From Paenibacillus oralis (GTDB taxonomy: Bacteria; Bacillota; Bacilli; Paenibacillales; Paenibacillaceae), in contig NZ_RRCN01000001.1 of NCBI RefSeq assembly GCF_003863965.1, positions 3,120,304 to 3,184,303 on the forward strand: a stretch of DNA of 64,000 bases. Reading direction: 5' to 3'. The position numbers and the translations under genes were made by a program. How positions within the stretch are numbered: the stretch's first letter is position 1; every line of letters begins with the position of its first letter. The notes under the pieces were generated by a model. That model saw nothing but the letters and a program-made list of their open reading frames with translations, was not told where the DNA came from and made no database searches. This document shows, piece by piece, positions 37,645-45,811 of the stretch.

Positions 37645-37881
37645 CTATTCGCTTCGTTGCTGTGAAATGTCCGTGATGCGGCTTTTTTCCAAAAAGTCGG
37701 GGTCAGCGGCAATTGCTCCGGCTTGCCCCCAATTGGTCAACGGCGTTTCCCGCAGGATCACCAAAACCTTATCGGGAGGCAGGTTAAAAAGATTTACAGT
37801 AGCATCGGTTAGTGCCTTAATCCATTCCTTTTTTTGTTGCTCATTAAAACCTTCCCAGCAGTCTACATTGATAATCGGCAT
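37645..37881 (-). CDS. tautomerase family protein (4-oxalocrotonate tautomerase-like)
   Basis: A 78-residue small tautomerase. Initiation at the second ATG gives MPIINVDCWEG, so that Pro1 becomes the catalytic base after Met removal; AAGGAG lies 12 nt before it, whereas the first ATG (37890) touches that site directly. KVLVILRETPLTNWGQAG is the typical second half. Substrate unknown. It is first in an operon with an MFS transporter, controlled from the divergent MerR regulator region. Confidence 0.88.
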   Translation of the reverse strand: MPIINVDCWEGFNEQQKKEWIKALTDATVNLFNLPPDKVLVILRETPLTNWGQAGAIAADPDFLEKSRITDISQQRSE

Positions 37882-37934
37882 AAATAACATCTCCTTAGTA
37901 ATTGATTTGCGAAAAATGTATGATCACAACATTC

Positions 37935-37962
37935 ATTGTAACTAGATTACAATCAATGTCAA
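37935..37962 (-). promoter_or_regulatory. MerR-type promoter/operator
   Basis: ATTGTAA-CTAGA-TTACAAT (37935-37953) is a perfect 7-bp dyad. On the minus strand TTGACA (37957-37962) stands 3 bp before it and an ATGAAT-like -10 lies 19-20 bp after the -35, which is the geometry of MerR-activated promoters. Confidence 0.7.
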
Positions 37963-38049
37963 TATAAAACTAAAATTTGTAGCAGATCGTCATTTGAGGT
38001 AAAATATCTTCAAAGCAATATTTTCATTATTTTCATTGAAGGTGATGAC

Positions 38050-38373
38050 ATGAACTCGAACGAAGAGCTTAAAAATATCCTTTTGGATTTCGATTTATTG
38101 GGCAAATTGGTTGTGGGGATAGGTGAAGTATCCGAAATTTCAGGCGTTCCCACCAGACAAATAAGGTACTGGGAAGAAAAAGGGATCATCCATTCATCGA
38201 AAGAAACCGAGGGGACCACGCGAAAATACGATTATTTGAACGTGAAAAAAGTTCTTTTAATCAAGGAGCTCTTGGATGATGGCTATACTTTGGATGCGGC
38301 GGCGAAAAAAGTGGAAGATCGAATGAAAAACATCAGCGAAGCGTTTGCGAAGTTAGCGCAGCGTTCGGAATAA
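38050..38373 (+). CDS. MerR-family transcriptional regulator
   Basis: A 107-residue regulator. About 20 residues precede the winged helix-turn-helix VGIGEVSEISGVPTRQIRYWEEKGII, with wing TTRKYDYLNV and a short helix YTLDAAAKKVEDRM. The MerR_1/GlnR-like RYWEEKG motif is clear. No effector domain is present. It is divergent from the tautomerase-MFS unit and likely controls it through the dyad at 37935-37953. The ATG follows GAAGGTGATGAC. Confidence 0.88.
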   Translation: MNSNEELKNILLDFDLLGKLVVGIGEVSEISGVPTRQIRYWEEKGIIHSSKETEGTTRKYDYLNVKKVLLIKELLDDGYTLDAAAKKVEDRMKNISEAFAKLAQRSE

Positions 38374-38483
38374 GCTGGAGAATGCAGAAGAGTAGCGGCT
38401 CAAAAAGATGGCAATCCATAAGAAACGAAGGATCGTCGTTCATGCTATGATACGTGTAAATTCATGATCGAGGTGGACGAACG

Positions 38484-38867
38484 ATGACCGAAAAAATATC
38501 CAAAGGCCGTCTCTGGACGGGGCGAATTATGAGCGGTATTGTCATTTTGTTTATGTTGTTCGACGGCATATCCAAGCTTTTTAAGCCGGCCGTCGTTGTG
38601 GAGGGCACGCTGACGCTCGGGTTTGCCGAGCATCATATCGTGACCATTGGCATCCTCGCGCTTCTCTCTACCGTGCTGTACGCCATTCCGAGGACGGCCG
38701 TCCTGGGCGCGGTACTGCTGACCGCTTTTTACGGCGGCGTGGTCGCCACGCAAATTCGCGTGGACGCTCCCTTGTTTTCGCATACGCTGTTTGCGGTTTA
38801 TATGGCGATTCTTGCCTGGGGAGGACTGTGGCTGCGAAACGATAAGGTTCGCCGCTTGTTTTGGTAG
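38484..38867 (+). CDS. DoxX-like membrane protein
   Basis: A 127-residue inner-membrane protein with four hydrophobic segments (about 14-32, 50-66, 70-88 and 98-115). The start RLWTGRIMSGIVILFMLFDGISKLFKP and the AEHHIVTIGIL turn match DoxX-like (DUF4345/DoxX) proteins. Function in the cell is unsettled. The ATG follows GAGGTGGACGA. Confidence 0.85.
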   Translation: MTEKISKGRLWTGRIMSGIVILFMLFDGISKLFKPAVVVEGTLTLGFAEHHIVTIGILALLSTVLYAIPRTAVLGAVLLTAFYGGVVATQIRVDAPLFSHTLFAVYMAILAWGGLWLRNDKVRRLFW

Positions 38868-38905
38868 TTGATTAGGCGCGAGCGGAACGGAAGAGTGGGA
38901 ATAAA

Positions 38906-38937
38906 AGGACGTCGGTAGCCCCGGCGTTCTTTTTTTA
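38906..38937 (+). terminator. intrinsic terminator
   Basis: AGGACGTCGG pairs with CCGGCGTTCT (loop TAGCC), then TTTTTTT, after the DoxX-like gene. Confidence 0.85.
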
Positions 38938-39267
38938 GATATCAAGAAGTTTAAAACTCGGAGCCACGGCATCCTGATAAGGAAAACTACCGCTAAACAC
39001 GGTCTGTCTACATTGAAAGTCATCGATAGGACTAGGGGTTACTGAATTGAGAGAGGCAAGGTTTCGTGGAGATTCTTTCATGGGCGCTACCCTTATAGTC
39101 ACTGAAGTGAGGACAATAATAATCCAAATATTTTTGGGAGGATTTACCTACTTTTATGTCGAATGAATCGAAATAACTAAGAAAATGTACTTTAAAGTAA
39201 TAAAAGGAGGGACAGTGAACGAATTATTCATTGTAGTAACCCAAATATATTTAAGGAGTTTTGCTAG
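38938..39267. other. gap before the helicase gene
   Basis: No gene is seen. Two similar short stretches, CCAAATATTTTTGGGAGGA (39124-39142) and CCAAATATATTTAAGGAG (39241-39258), give two ribosome-binding-like sites; the second serves the helicase. Confidence 0.45.
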
Positions 39268-41160
39268 ATGAATAATAATTATTTTATTGAATCGATTCCT
39301 AATATTGAATCAAACGATAATCTTAGGGAACCACAATTAGATGCATACAAAGCGGTATATGACCATTTCACCATTCAAGGGAATAAGGAACATGCCATTA
39401 TCGTTCTCCCTACTGGTGTAGGGAAAACAGGAGTTATGGGTTTAATTCCATTTGGAAATGCGCTTGGCAGAGTACTTATTATTACCCCTCAATTGGTAAT
39501 TAAAGATGCTGTATTGGATTCTTTGGATCCGGAACACCCTAAAAATTTTTGGATACTCAGAAATATTTTCAATAAATTCAATGATCTCCCTGCAGTTATT
39601 GAATATAGCAGCGAGACTCCCAAATGGGCCTTAGATGAAGCTAATATAGTTATTCTAAACATTCATAAACTCCAAGAGAGACTGGAGAAAGCTCTTAGTA
39701 AAAAAGTACCGCCCGATTACTTTGATATGATCATTATTGACGAAGCACATCACTCCACTGCGCCAACATGGGAAAAAGCATTGTCATATTTCTCCTCCGC
39801 TAAAGTTGTTAAGCTAACCGGTACCCCCTTTCGATCAGATGGTGAAAATATTGAGGGTAAATATGTGTTTAAATACCCTCTTAGTAAAGCAATGGCGAAA
39901 GGTTACATAAAATCTCTGGAGAGAGTTAAGTATGTGCCAGATAAACTGTACCTTACTTTGGATCGTAACGATAACATTCTCTATTCAATAGACCAGATAC
40001 GAGAAATGGGACTTAAAGATGAGGATTGGATTTCCAGGTCAATTGCGTATTCGAAAGACTGTAGTCTAAAGGTAGTTAGTGAGAGTGTTGAGATATTGAA
40101 AGAAAAAAGGAAAACTGGAGTGCCCCATAAAATAATAGCTGTTGCTTGTAGTATATATCATGCAGAACAGCTAGTTTCATTATATGAAGATTTTGGAATG
40201 GATGTAGCTTTAGTTCATAGCAAATTGCAACCGACGCAATTGGGTGCCGCGCTAAGCGCAATAGAGAACCATAAGGTTGAAGTGGTTATTCATGTCGCTA
40301 AATTAGGGGAAGGATATGATCATAAATACCTTTCTGTAGCAGCTATTTTTAGACCTTTTAGACAACGGCTTCCTTATGAGCAGTTTGTTGGTCGAGTATT
40401 ACGAGCAATTGATCCGGAAGAAGTTGTAAACAATGAAGATAATATAGCCAGCGTCGTACACCATCATGAATTAAACCTTGACGATCTGTGGGAGTTTTAT
40501 AAAAAAGAACAAGAGAAGAGTGAGGTAATCAAATTCAATGAGCGTGAATCCTCCTCTTTATTGGATGGGAATGTAACTGACCGAATAATTAATAAGCAGA
40601 CAGGGCATGTTCAAGAGGATGGAGACGGCGCGTTTATAACCGATAATTTTATTAATACTCAATTACTGGAGGAGCGGGAACGAAGAATAGCTGAAGAGCG
40701 AGAAAAACTACAAAAATTAAAAGAAGTCCTTCCAAACTATCCTGAAGACGTCTTACTTCAAATGGTTCGGAGGGAAGAAGAGGGGACTCCATCAGAGAAA
40801 ATACTCCGCCCCGATAAGTTTATTTATAGAAAAAAGCGAAATCTAGACGACAGAATTAAAGATGAGATGGTGCCTGAGTTAATAATAAAATATAATATTC
40901 GTAAAGAAGATAAAGATCTTAATAAATCCCGACTATTTAAAAAGTATCCATGGATTCCTGACAGCGATAAACATAATGCAGCTATGATGGCAATGTATCT
41001 TGAGCAAAGAGTCAATGAGTCAGTGGGCAATAGCAAGAGGGAAACATGGGGGCAGCAAGAATATGAAGCAGCCATGAGATATGTTGAAGATATTTATAAA
41101 GTAATGGATCAGATATTAGAATCTGAATTGGGAGGAAATTTAAATGACAGGGATTCGTGA
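39268..41160 (+). CDS. DEAD/DEAH-box SF2 helicase, defence-associated
   Basis: A 630-residue helicase of the restriction-type (UvrB/Res-like) SF2 group. Motifs are I VLPTGVGKTGV (about 49-59), Ia LIITPQ, II MIIIDEAHHS (about 155-164), III LTGTPFRS and VI YEQFVGRVLRA (about 371-381). A Glu/Arg-rich coiled coil (about 465-495) and a C-terminal helical part follow. No nuclease motif is evident. It overlaps the next small gene by 17 bp and lies within a run of defence genes, so it is probably the motor of a two-gene defence unit (inferred). The ATG follows AAGGAGTTTTGCTAG. Confidence 0.82.
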   Translation: MNNNYFIESIPNIESNDNLREPQLDAYKAVYDHFTIQGNKEHAIIVLPTGVGKTGVMGLIPFGNALGRVLIITPQLVIKDAVLDSLDPEHPKNFWILRNIFNKFNDLPAVIEYSSETPKWALDEANIVILNIHKLQERLEKALSKKVPPDYFDMIIIDEAHHSTAPTWEKALSYFSSAKVVKLTGTPFRSDGENIEGKYVFKYPLSKAMAKGYIKSLERVKYVPDKLYLTLDRNDNILYSIDQIREMGLKDEDWISRSIAYSKDCSLKVVSESVEILKEKRKTGVPHKIIAVACSIYHAEQLVSLYEDFGMDVALVHSKLQPTQLGAALSAIENHKVEVVIHVAKLGEGYDHKYLSVAAIFRPFRQRLPYEQFVGRVLRAIDPEEVVNNEDNIASVVHHHELNLDDLWEFYKKEQEKSEVIKFNERESSSLLDGNVTDRIINKQTGHVQEDGDGAFITDNFINTQLLEERERRIAEEREKLQKLKEVLPNYPEDVLLQMVRREEEGTPSEKILRPDKFIYRKKRNLDDRIKDEMVPELIIKYNIRKEDKDLNKSRLFKKYPWIPDSDKHNAAMMAMYLEQRVNESVGNSKRETWGQQEYEAAMRYVEDIYKVMDQILESELGGNLNDRDS

Positions 41161-41461
41161 GTTATACAATTTAATGGAGGGCTACATTCTTACCCCAACG
41201 GAATTGTTAGCTAATGCAAAATTACCAAATTACGAATATGTGAAGTTTTCAAATAATGGACAAGGACTACACGCTGAATCCTGCTGTAAGCTGGAAGAAG
41301 GAGAACGAGTAATTTTCAATTATTATTTTGATGAAAAGGATCGCCTACAAAAGTTGATTATGGAAGATGGAAAAAAACAAGAGGTACTTTTTGACAGAAT
41401 GACTGAAATTGAAAATCTAAAGTCAAAACTAATTAAAAAACGTGATACTGTTCGCAAATAG
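41144..41461 (+). CDS. small protein coupled to the helicase, unknown
   Basis: A 105-residue soluble protein that I do not recognise. It starts MTGIRELYNLMEGYILTP and has a central strand-rich stretch (YEYVKFSNNG, GERVIFNYYFDEKDRLQKLI) and a Lys-rich helical end. The 17-bp overlap with the helicase gene and GGAGG 12 nt before the ATG indicate coupled translation. It is likely the helicase partner or a regulator of it. A terminator follows 8 bp after the stop. Confidence 0.6.
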   Translation: MTGIRELYNLMEGYILTPTELLANAKLPNYEYVKFSNNGQGLHAESCCKLEEGERVIFNYYFDEKDRLQKLIMEDGKKQEVLFDRMTEIENLKSKLIKKRDTVRK

Positions 41462-41469
41462 ATTTTTCC

Positions 41470-41493
41470 GTCACCTTCACAGGTGACTTTTTT
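41470..41493 (+). terminator. intrinsic terminator
   Basis: GTCACCT-TCAC-AGGTGAC followed by TTTTTT, closing the helicase unit. Confidence 0.92.
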
Positions 41494-41620
41494 ATGTGAA
41501 TCTGATGTGAAAAATGATGTTAATTCGTTATAACATCAGGTATCGCATTGTCAAGTGATTAGGAGATCTATGTTTTACGCGGTTTCCCGTTACTATAGCT
41601 GAAGCCGCAATAATGAGGCG

Positions 41621-41641
41621 CCCGCATACGGTGCATGTGGA
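41621..41641 (+). other. candidate attachment site (right copy), 21-bp direct repeat
   Basis: Identical to 2431-2451 in the rRNA methyltransferase gene. Homology to methyltransferase genes begins exactly with this repeat and not before it, as expected of a recombined att site. Confidence 0.45.
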
Positions 41642-41681
41642 GTGCTGTTTAATATTAGTTTGGAACGGACATAAAGAGTGA
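41622..41681 (+). pseudogene. 3' fragment of a second RlmCD-type methyltransferase gene
   Basis: The frame 41622-41681 reads PHTVHVECCLILVWNGHKE and stops. PHTVHVE is the conserved C-terminus of RlmCD proteins; what follows differs from the intact gene at 707-2482 ([11 protein letters not shown]). Upstream of the repeat no methyltransferase sequence remains. It is the displaced end of an rRNA methyltransferase gene. Confidence 0.6.
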
Positions 41682-41689
41682 GAAGTAAT

Positions 41690-41905
41690 GTGGAATTGCC
41701 CTATCTTTATTGAGGGGGCATTTTTGTGTCAATAATTTCGAAGCAGGAGCTGAATACGTAAATTGTAGACGAGGGTGGTTTACATCAGAAATTCTCTTAG
41801 TAGCTGTAATATGAGCGATACATACCTATTCGGCTACTAGAAGTGAAAATTCAAACGATACGATAACGCAGATTCCAACATATGGTACAATAGTTATGGG
41901 TTAAT
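41690..41905 (+). repeat. defence-locus upstream block, copy B
   Basis: Matches 28541-28905 without the 149-bp insertion. It includes CTATCTTTATTGAGG and the extended -10 box TGGTACAAT at 41883-41891, about 108 bp before the SEFIR gene. Apart from this and the methyltransferase fragment, 41494-41998 shows no gene. Confidence 0.7.
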
Positions 41906-41998
41906 GTACTGATGTTATGTTTAAGCCATATCAGTTATAAAGATGATAACCTCTTCCTTATAGGGAAGTAGTAGCTGTGATAAGGAGGGAATGTTACT

Positions 41999-43447
41999 AT
42001 GACTGACAAAACATTGAAGCCCCCCAAAGTTTTCATTTCTTATAGCTGGACCTCTCAAGCCCATGAGGACTGGGTATTAGAGTTAGCTATTAGGCTACGA
42101 GATAACTATGTTGATGTGGTATTGGACAAGTGGGACTTAAAAGAGGGGCATGACATTTTTGGCTTTATGGAGAGTATGGTTCGTTCGGAAGATATAGAAA
42201 AGGTTCTAGTTATCTGCGATAAAGGATACAAAACAAAGGCAGAGGAACGTAGCGGTGGAGTCGGTACAGAAACACAAATCATATCAAAGCAAGTTTATTC
42301 AGATATAAACCAAGAGAAGTTCATCCCAATAGTTGCAGAACGTGATATTGATACAGGGGAACCAGCCATTCCTATCTATATGCAATCAAGAAAATACATC
42401 GACTTATCTTCTCCCGAACAATTTGAAAAAGGATATGAAGAATTACTCAGGAATATATTCAACCGACCAGTGAACAGAAAACCTGCTTTAGGTGCAATAC
42501 CATCATGGTTGTTTGAAGATGCACCTGCACACTACAAGACTTCAAACTTAAACAAGGTAATTAAAGATTCCATCACTCGGAATCCGCAGAGATTACCATC
42601 TTTGACGCAAGAGTTTATGGATGCCTTTCTTGATAGTCTTAGTCAATTCGAATTTGAGTATAAACGTGGAGAAGCTGAATTAGATGAGTTAGTTTTCTCG
42701 AAAGTCCAAGAAATGCTTACCTTACGTAATGATTACATAGATTTTGTTGAGTTGCAATGTTCAAGCCAAACACACGTTGCAATTGAACCATTTATTCGAT
42801 TTTTTGAGCAGCTACAGCAAAAGACGATGAGACCAGAAGGTTTTAGCGGTACTTTTTACGAGGAGCAGTGGGATCACTTCAAGTTTCTTGTAAGAGAGAT
42901 GTTCTTGTTTACAGTTGTTATCTTCATTGATAAAATGCAATTCCAAGCATTAAGCGAATTATTACAAACTACTTATTTTATACCCGATAGAAGCTACACA
43001 GAGATAAAGGCAAGAACATACGATTACTTTGATCGATATTGCAGATCATTAGATGAAGTACGAAATAAACGACTAGGACTAAGGAGAGTGAGTGTTACAG
43101 CTGAGATTCTGATGAATAGGGTTACGGAAAGGTATACGAGAAAGAAAGTGGTGCAAGCTGATCTTTTACTTTACTACTTTAGTGTTCTTAGCGAAACAGA
43201 GAAAAGTTATGTTTGGTATCCAAGAACACATGCGTATGAGGAATACTATAAATTAGAATTTCTACAAAGATTAAGATCAAGAAGGTACATCGAAACAGTA
43301 AAAATGCTATTCGAAGTACAAAATGTTGATGACTTAAAGAAAAAGATAGAGTCGTTCAAGCATGTTCATAGAAGTGCCGGGGTATTTGAAGAAATACCTA
43401 GCATTCAAGATCATATCCCAGTTGAAGATGTGGGTTTATATCCATAA
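41999..43447 (+). CDS. bacterial SEFIR-domain defence protein
   Basis: A 482-residue protein. The SEFIR/TIR-like domain (about 9-150) reads KVFISYSWTSQAHEDWVLEL, LDKWDLKEGHDIFGFME and LVICDKGY followed by GGVGTETQIIS, all hallmarks of SEFIR domains. Glu in WDLKEG is a plausible NADase residue. The C-terminal 320 residues are helical and unassigned, as in the bSEFIR anti-phage protein, which kills infected cells by depleting NAD. The ATG follows AAGGAGGGAATGTTACT. It sits just outside the right candidate att copy and behind the same upstream block as the PLD-McrBC operon. Confidence 0.87.
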   Translation: MTDKTLKPPKVFISYSWTSQAHEDWVLELAIRLRDNYVDVVLDKWDLKEGHDIFGFMESMVRSEDIEKVLVICDKGYKTKAEERSGGVGTETQIISKQVYSDINQEKFIPIVAERDIDTGEPAIPIYMQSRKYIDLSSPEQFEKGYEELLRNIFNRPVNRKPALGAIPSWLFEDAPAHYKTSNLNKVIKDSITRNPQRLPSLTQEFMDAFLDSLSQFEFEYKRGEAELDELVFSKVQEMLTLRNDYIDFVELQCSSQTHVAIEPFIRFFEQLQQKTMRPEGFSGTFYEEQWDHFKFLVREMFLFTVVIFIDKMQFQALSELLQTTYFIPDRSYTEIKARTYDYFDRYCRSLDEVRNKRLGLRRVSVTAEILMNRVTERYTRKKVVQADLLLYYFSVLSETEKSYVWYPRTHAYEEYYKLEFLQRLRSRRYIETVKMLFEVQNVDDLKKKIESFKHVHRSAGVFEEIPSIQDHIPVEDVGLYP

Positions 43448-43492
43448 TAATCGGTCAATCCCCTATATATAAGGAAATAGGATGTGAGGCAC

Positions 43493-43651
43493 GTGAATCA
43501 AATAAAAGATCTCCAGAAACTCATTAAACTTACAGGAGCGCGTGCTAAATTGGATGCAAAAGCAAATGAAACCTATATTATATACAAGTCTGATAAAGGA
43601 CAAATATTAAAGGAGTATCCTGACGGAAAGATTATACCCGTTACCGATTAG
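43493..43651 (+). CDS. small hypothetical protein (52 aa)
   Basis: A GTG-initiated frame of 52 codons starting VNQIKDLQKLIKLTGARAKL and ending KEYPDGKIIPVTD. GTGAGG lies just upstream. It is a compact mixed alpha/beta peptide without a known motif, 45 bp after the SEFIR gene and before a shared terminator, so it may be cotranscribed with it. Confidence 0.5.
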   Translation: MNQIKDLQKLIKLTGARAKLDAKANETYIIYKSDKGQILKEYPDGKIIPVTD

Positions 43652-43737
43652 GGTGGCTTTAATGAATGATAAAACGCCGATTATGTACGATTTTACAGGT
43701 ACAGCATACAAATGACGCAATTCTTTTTCGATCAAAT

Positions 43738-43786
43738 AATAATAGCGGGGCGCAGGCTAATGAAAGCTTTGTGTCCCGCTATTATT
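43738..43786. terminator. bidirectional terminator
   Basis: AATAATAGCGGG (43738-43749) pairs with CCCGCTATTATT (43775-43786) between convergent genes; it overlaps the last codons of the XRE gene. Confidence 0.75.
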
Positions 43787-44048
43787 TGTCCTCTCCGTCC
43801 TTCTGAATCTTCGCATGTTCACTCTCAACCAGCTTGAAAAAATCGGACGGCTTGATTTTCAGCCCTTTGCAAAGGTCAAATATTTTCGTAACAGAAGGTT
43901 CGTTCCTACCAACTTCAATCATGGAAATATAGGATCGATCTACACCACACTCATGCGCCAGGTCCTCTTGACTTAAGCCGTGCTTGATACGTATAGCTTT
44001 GACGGTTTTCCCGATAATTTGTTTGAGCATAATGGACTGATCTTTCAA
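43782..44048 (-). CDS. XRE-family helix-turn-helix regulator
   Basis: An 88-residue DNA-binding protein. The helix-turn-helix IIGKTVKAIRIKHGLSQEDLAHECGVDRSYISMIEVGRNEP is complete (cited in parts: GLSQEDLAHECGV and SYISMIEVGRNEPS). The short tail holds no effector domain. TTG at 44048 is chosen since AAAAGGGG stands 5-8 nt upstream; ATG at 44072 would put that site inside the gene. An 8-bp dyad at 44116-44136 lies in its promoter region, shared with the divergent Spo0E-like gene, so it probably regulates both. Confidence 0.85.
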   Translation of the reverse strand: MKDQSIMLKQIIGKTVKAIRIKHGLSQEDLAHECGVDRSYISMIEVGRNEPSVTKIFDLCKGLKIKPSDFFKLVESEHAKIQKDGEDK

Positions 44049-44115
44049 GAAAATTACCCCTTTTAAGTCCATTATCAGTCTGTTATACTAGCCACAACAG
44101 ATAAAGTATTCAACA

Positions 44116-44136
44116 AAATGTAATTAGTTTACATTT
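44116..44136. promoter_or_regulatory. operator-like dyad AAATGTAA-N5-TTACATTT
   Basis: A perfect 8-bp dyad midway between the divergent XRE and Spo0E-like genes, a likely XRE binding site. Confidence 0.6.
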
Positions 44137-44185
44137 ATAATGTGTAATTGGGGCACTTTTTATGAAGAAAACGGAGGTCTGGTCA

Positions 44186-44368
44186 ATGATTTCTTTACTT
44201 AGTGCGCTTGAGGAGGAAAGACAGAAATTAAATGAAATAGGGCGTGAATCCCTTGAACAGGGAGCCCCCCTATTTCAAAACAGCGCGCTTCAGGCTCAAA
44301 GCAAGAAAGTGGATTTATTGATTGTCCAATTGTATAGACGAGTTGGAATCAAACAACAGTCAAGCTAG
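44186..44368 (+). CDS. Spo0E-family aspartyl-phosphate phosphatase
   Basis: A 60-residue two-helix protein. The Spo0E signature SxxxD-like stretch is seen as QAQSKKVDLLIVQLYRR, preceded by an N-terminal helix LLSALEEERQKLNEIG. Such proteins dephosphorylate Spo0A~P and hold back sporulation. The ATG at 44186 follows GGAGG by 8 nt, so the upstream ATG at 44162 is not used. It is followed after 25 bp by a small conserved gene. Confidence 0.75.
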   Translation: MISLLSALEEERQKLNEIGRESLEQGAPLFQNSALQAQSKKVDLLIVQLYRRVGIKQQSS

Positions 44369-44393
44369 CCCTTTCAGAGGAGGTCAAACAACC

Positions 44394-44726
44394 ATGCCAT
44401 TTCCGTTATGGTTTCTAGACGCGATAGAGCAAAGGTTAGATCAAGTTTCGGCTCGAATCGAACGCAATCCTGACGTGCGTAAACTTCGTGCCGAAGAACG
44501 CGCAGCTTTTGATGCTATGTTTTCTGGGAAAGATAAAACGAAACTGCCCGAGTTTATGGACTGGGAGGATAAGCACCACTTCAGAAGGGCTTTAGAAAAT
44601 GAACGTTTGTACATGCAAGGGATGATCGACGGTGTACAATTAGCTATTGCGTTGCTTAACGATTCTCTTTTCTTTTCCGAAAAACCAGAGACAACATCGA
44701 ATACGTCAAACACGGATGCGGACTGA
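44394..44726 (+). CDS. hypothetical protein, Paenibacillus-type
   Basis: A 110-residue soluble, mainly helical protein starting MPFPLWFLDAIEQRLDQVSA and ending in a Ser/Thr/Asn-rich tail. The acidic EFMDWEDKHHFRRALENE region and the repeated Arg/Glu pattern suggest a helical bundle, similar in style to DUF6809-like proteins, but I cannot name the family. GAGGAGG stands 10 nt before the ATG. It probably forms a unit with the Spo0E-like gene. Confidence 0.6.
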   Translation: MPFPLWFLDAIEQRLDQVSARIERNPDVRKLRAEERAAFDAMFSGKDKTKLPEFMDWEDKHHFRRALENERLYMQGMIDGVQLAIALLNDSLFFSEKPETTSNTSNTDAD

Positions 44727-44897
44727 TTATGGGGACCATTAAAGCAAATCGATAAGAATAAAGAAGGGGCGCTTAAAGAAGTTGCACCAATGGGTTAAAA
44801 AGATGACCCTGTACAATACAGGAATCATCTCTTAAATGTGGCCTAACTCTTTTTTTCAAAGTGATCCTTGACGTACAAGGATAAGCTTTTTCTCGAG

Positions 44898-45074
44898 TTA
44901 TTTGAATTTGATTTTGTTTTTGATTTTGCTCCCACAGCCGCAAATGATCGTATGCTTCAAAATTTTAATTGGCTGGTAGCACATGGAGCACACACTTTGA
45001 TGAAGCGGATCGTTCAGCTTCACCACTTCCTCCGTACTTGACGCTGCTTCGCTTGGAGCATTGGACGTTACCAT
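44898..45074 (-). CDS. small zinc-ribbon protein (58 aa)
   Basis: A 58-codon frame reading MVTSNAPSEAASSTEEVVKL, then SVCSMCYQPI and TIICGCGSK with a Lys-rich end. Two cysteine pairs (CSMC and CGC) form a plausible zinc site. AGGAG lies 3 nt before the ATG. It begins 30 bp after the PEBP gene on the same strand, so it may be translated from that mRNA. Function unknown. Confidence 0.5.
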   Translation of the reverse strand: MVTSNAPSEAASSTEEVVKLNDPLHQSVCSMCYQPIKILKHTIICGCGSKIKNKIKFK

Positions 45075-45103
45075 CGTCTCCTATGTCCCCCAAACGGCTT
45101 GGG

Positions 45104-45637
45104 TTACTTGATTTCCCCTGTTGCCACGAGAACGGCTCTCCCCAGCGTATGACCCAGCATGGTGAATCCCAAGAGAGCCGGCGTGGCGCTAGGGTCGACG
45201 CCGATTTTCTCGACATCCAGCGCATGAACGACAAAATAATACCGATGAGGGCCGTGTCCCGCAGGAGGCGTTGCACCGATAAACCGTTCGAGCCGCAAAT
45301 CGTTCGGCAGTTGCAAGGCGCCTTGCGGCAAGCCGCTGCCATGCTCGTCGCCTGCGCCGGTCGGCAGTTCGGTGACGCTGGCCGGGATGTTGATGACGGC
45401 CCAGTGCCAGAGGCCCGATCCGGTCGGGGCGTCCGGGTCATACGCGGTTACGGCGAAACTTTTCGTTCCTTCGGGCGCACCCGACCATTTCAAATGGGGC
45501 GAAAGATCTTTGCCGCCCTCTACTCCTGACATCTCCGAGTATTGCTGAGGCGGTAGAGGAAGGCCCTCAACAATATCGTTACTTGTTACTTTGAAGCTTG
45601 CGACTTCCGGCAATTTGGCAAATGGGTTGTTGCTCAC
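45104..45637 (-). CDS. YbhB/YbcL family Raf-kinase-inhibitor-like protein (PEBP)
   Basis: A 177-residue soluble PEBP-fold protein. Motifs are GGKDLSPHLKWSGAPEGTKSFAV (cited: LSPHLKWSGAPEGTKSF), YDPDAPTGSGLWHWAVINIP and GHGPHRYYFVVHALD, which form the anion/phospholipid binding pocket. The cellular role of bacterial members is not established. It is divergent from a GntR-family gene, with 174 AT-rich bp between them. Confidence 0.93.
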   Translation of the reverse strand: MSNNPFAKLPEVASFKVTSNDIVEGLPLPPQQYSEMSGVEGGKDLSPHLKWSGAPEGTKSFAVTAYDPDAPTGSGLWHWAVINIPASVTELPTGAGDEHGSGLPQGALQLPNDLRLERFIGATPPAGHGPHRYYFVVHALDVEKIGVDPSATPALLGFTMLGHTLGRAVLVATGEIK

Positions 45638-45811
45638 TGTAAATGACCTCCTTATCCAAAGAATAATTCGATTATATTCATAAGAATCGATTTTGTAAAT
45701 ATAAATCGTTTAATATTCTAATTATCGAATTTAGTGTTTGTTTTTTTATAGATTTGGTGTAAACTATTTAAACGTATATTCCCGATTTGTATAAAGGATG
45801 GTGCTGGCTTC

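Noticed and set aside
41494..41998. tRNA or integrase at the right candidate att site
   Set aside because: No tRNA fold and no recombinase frame were found.
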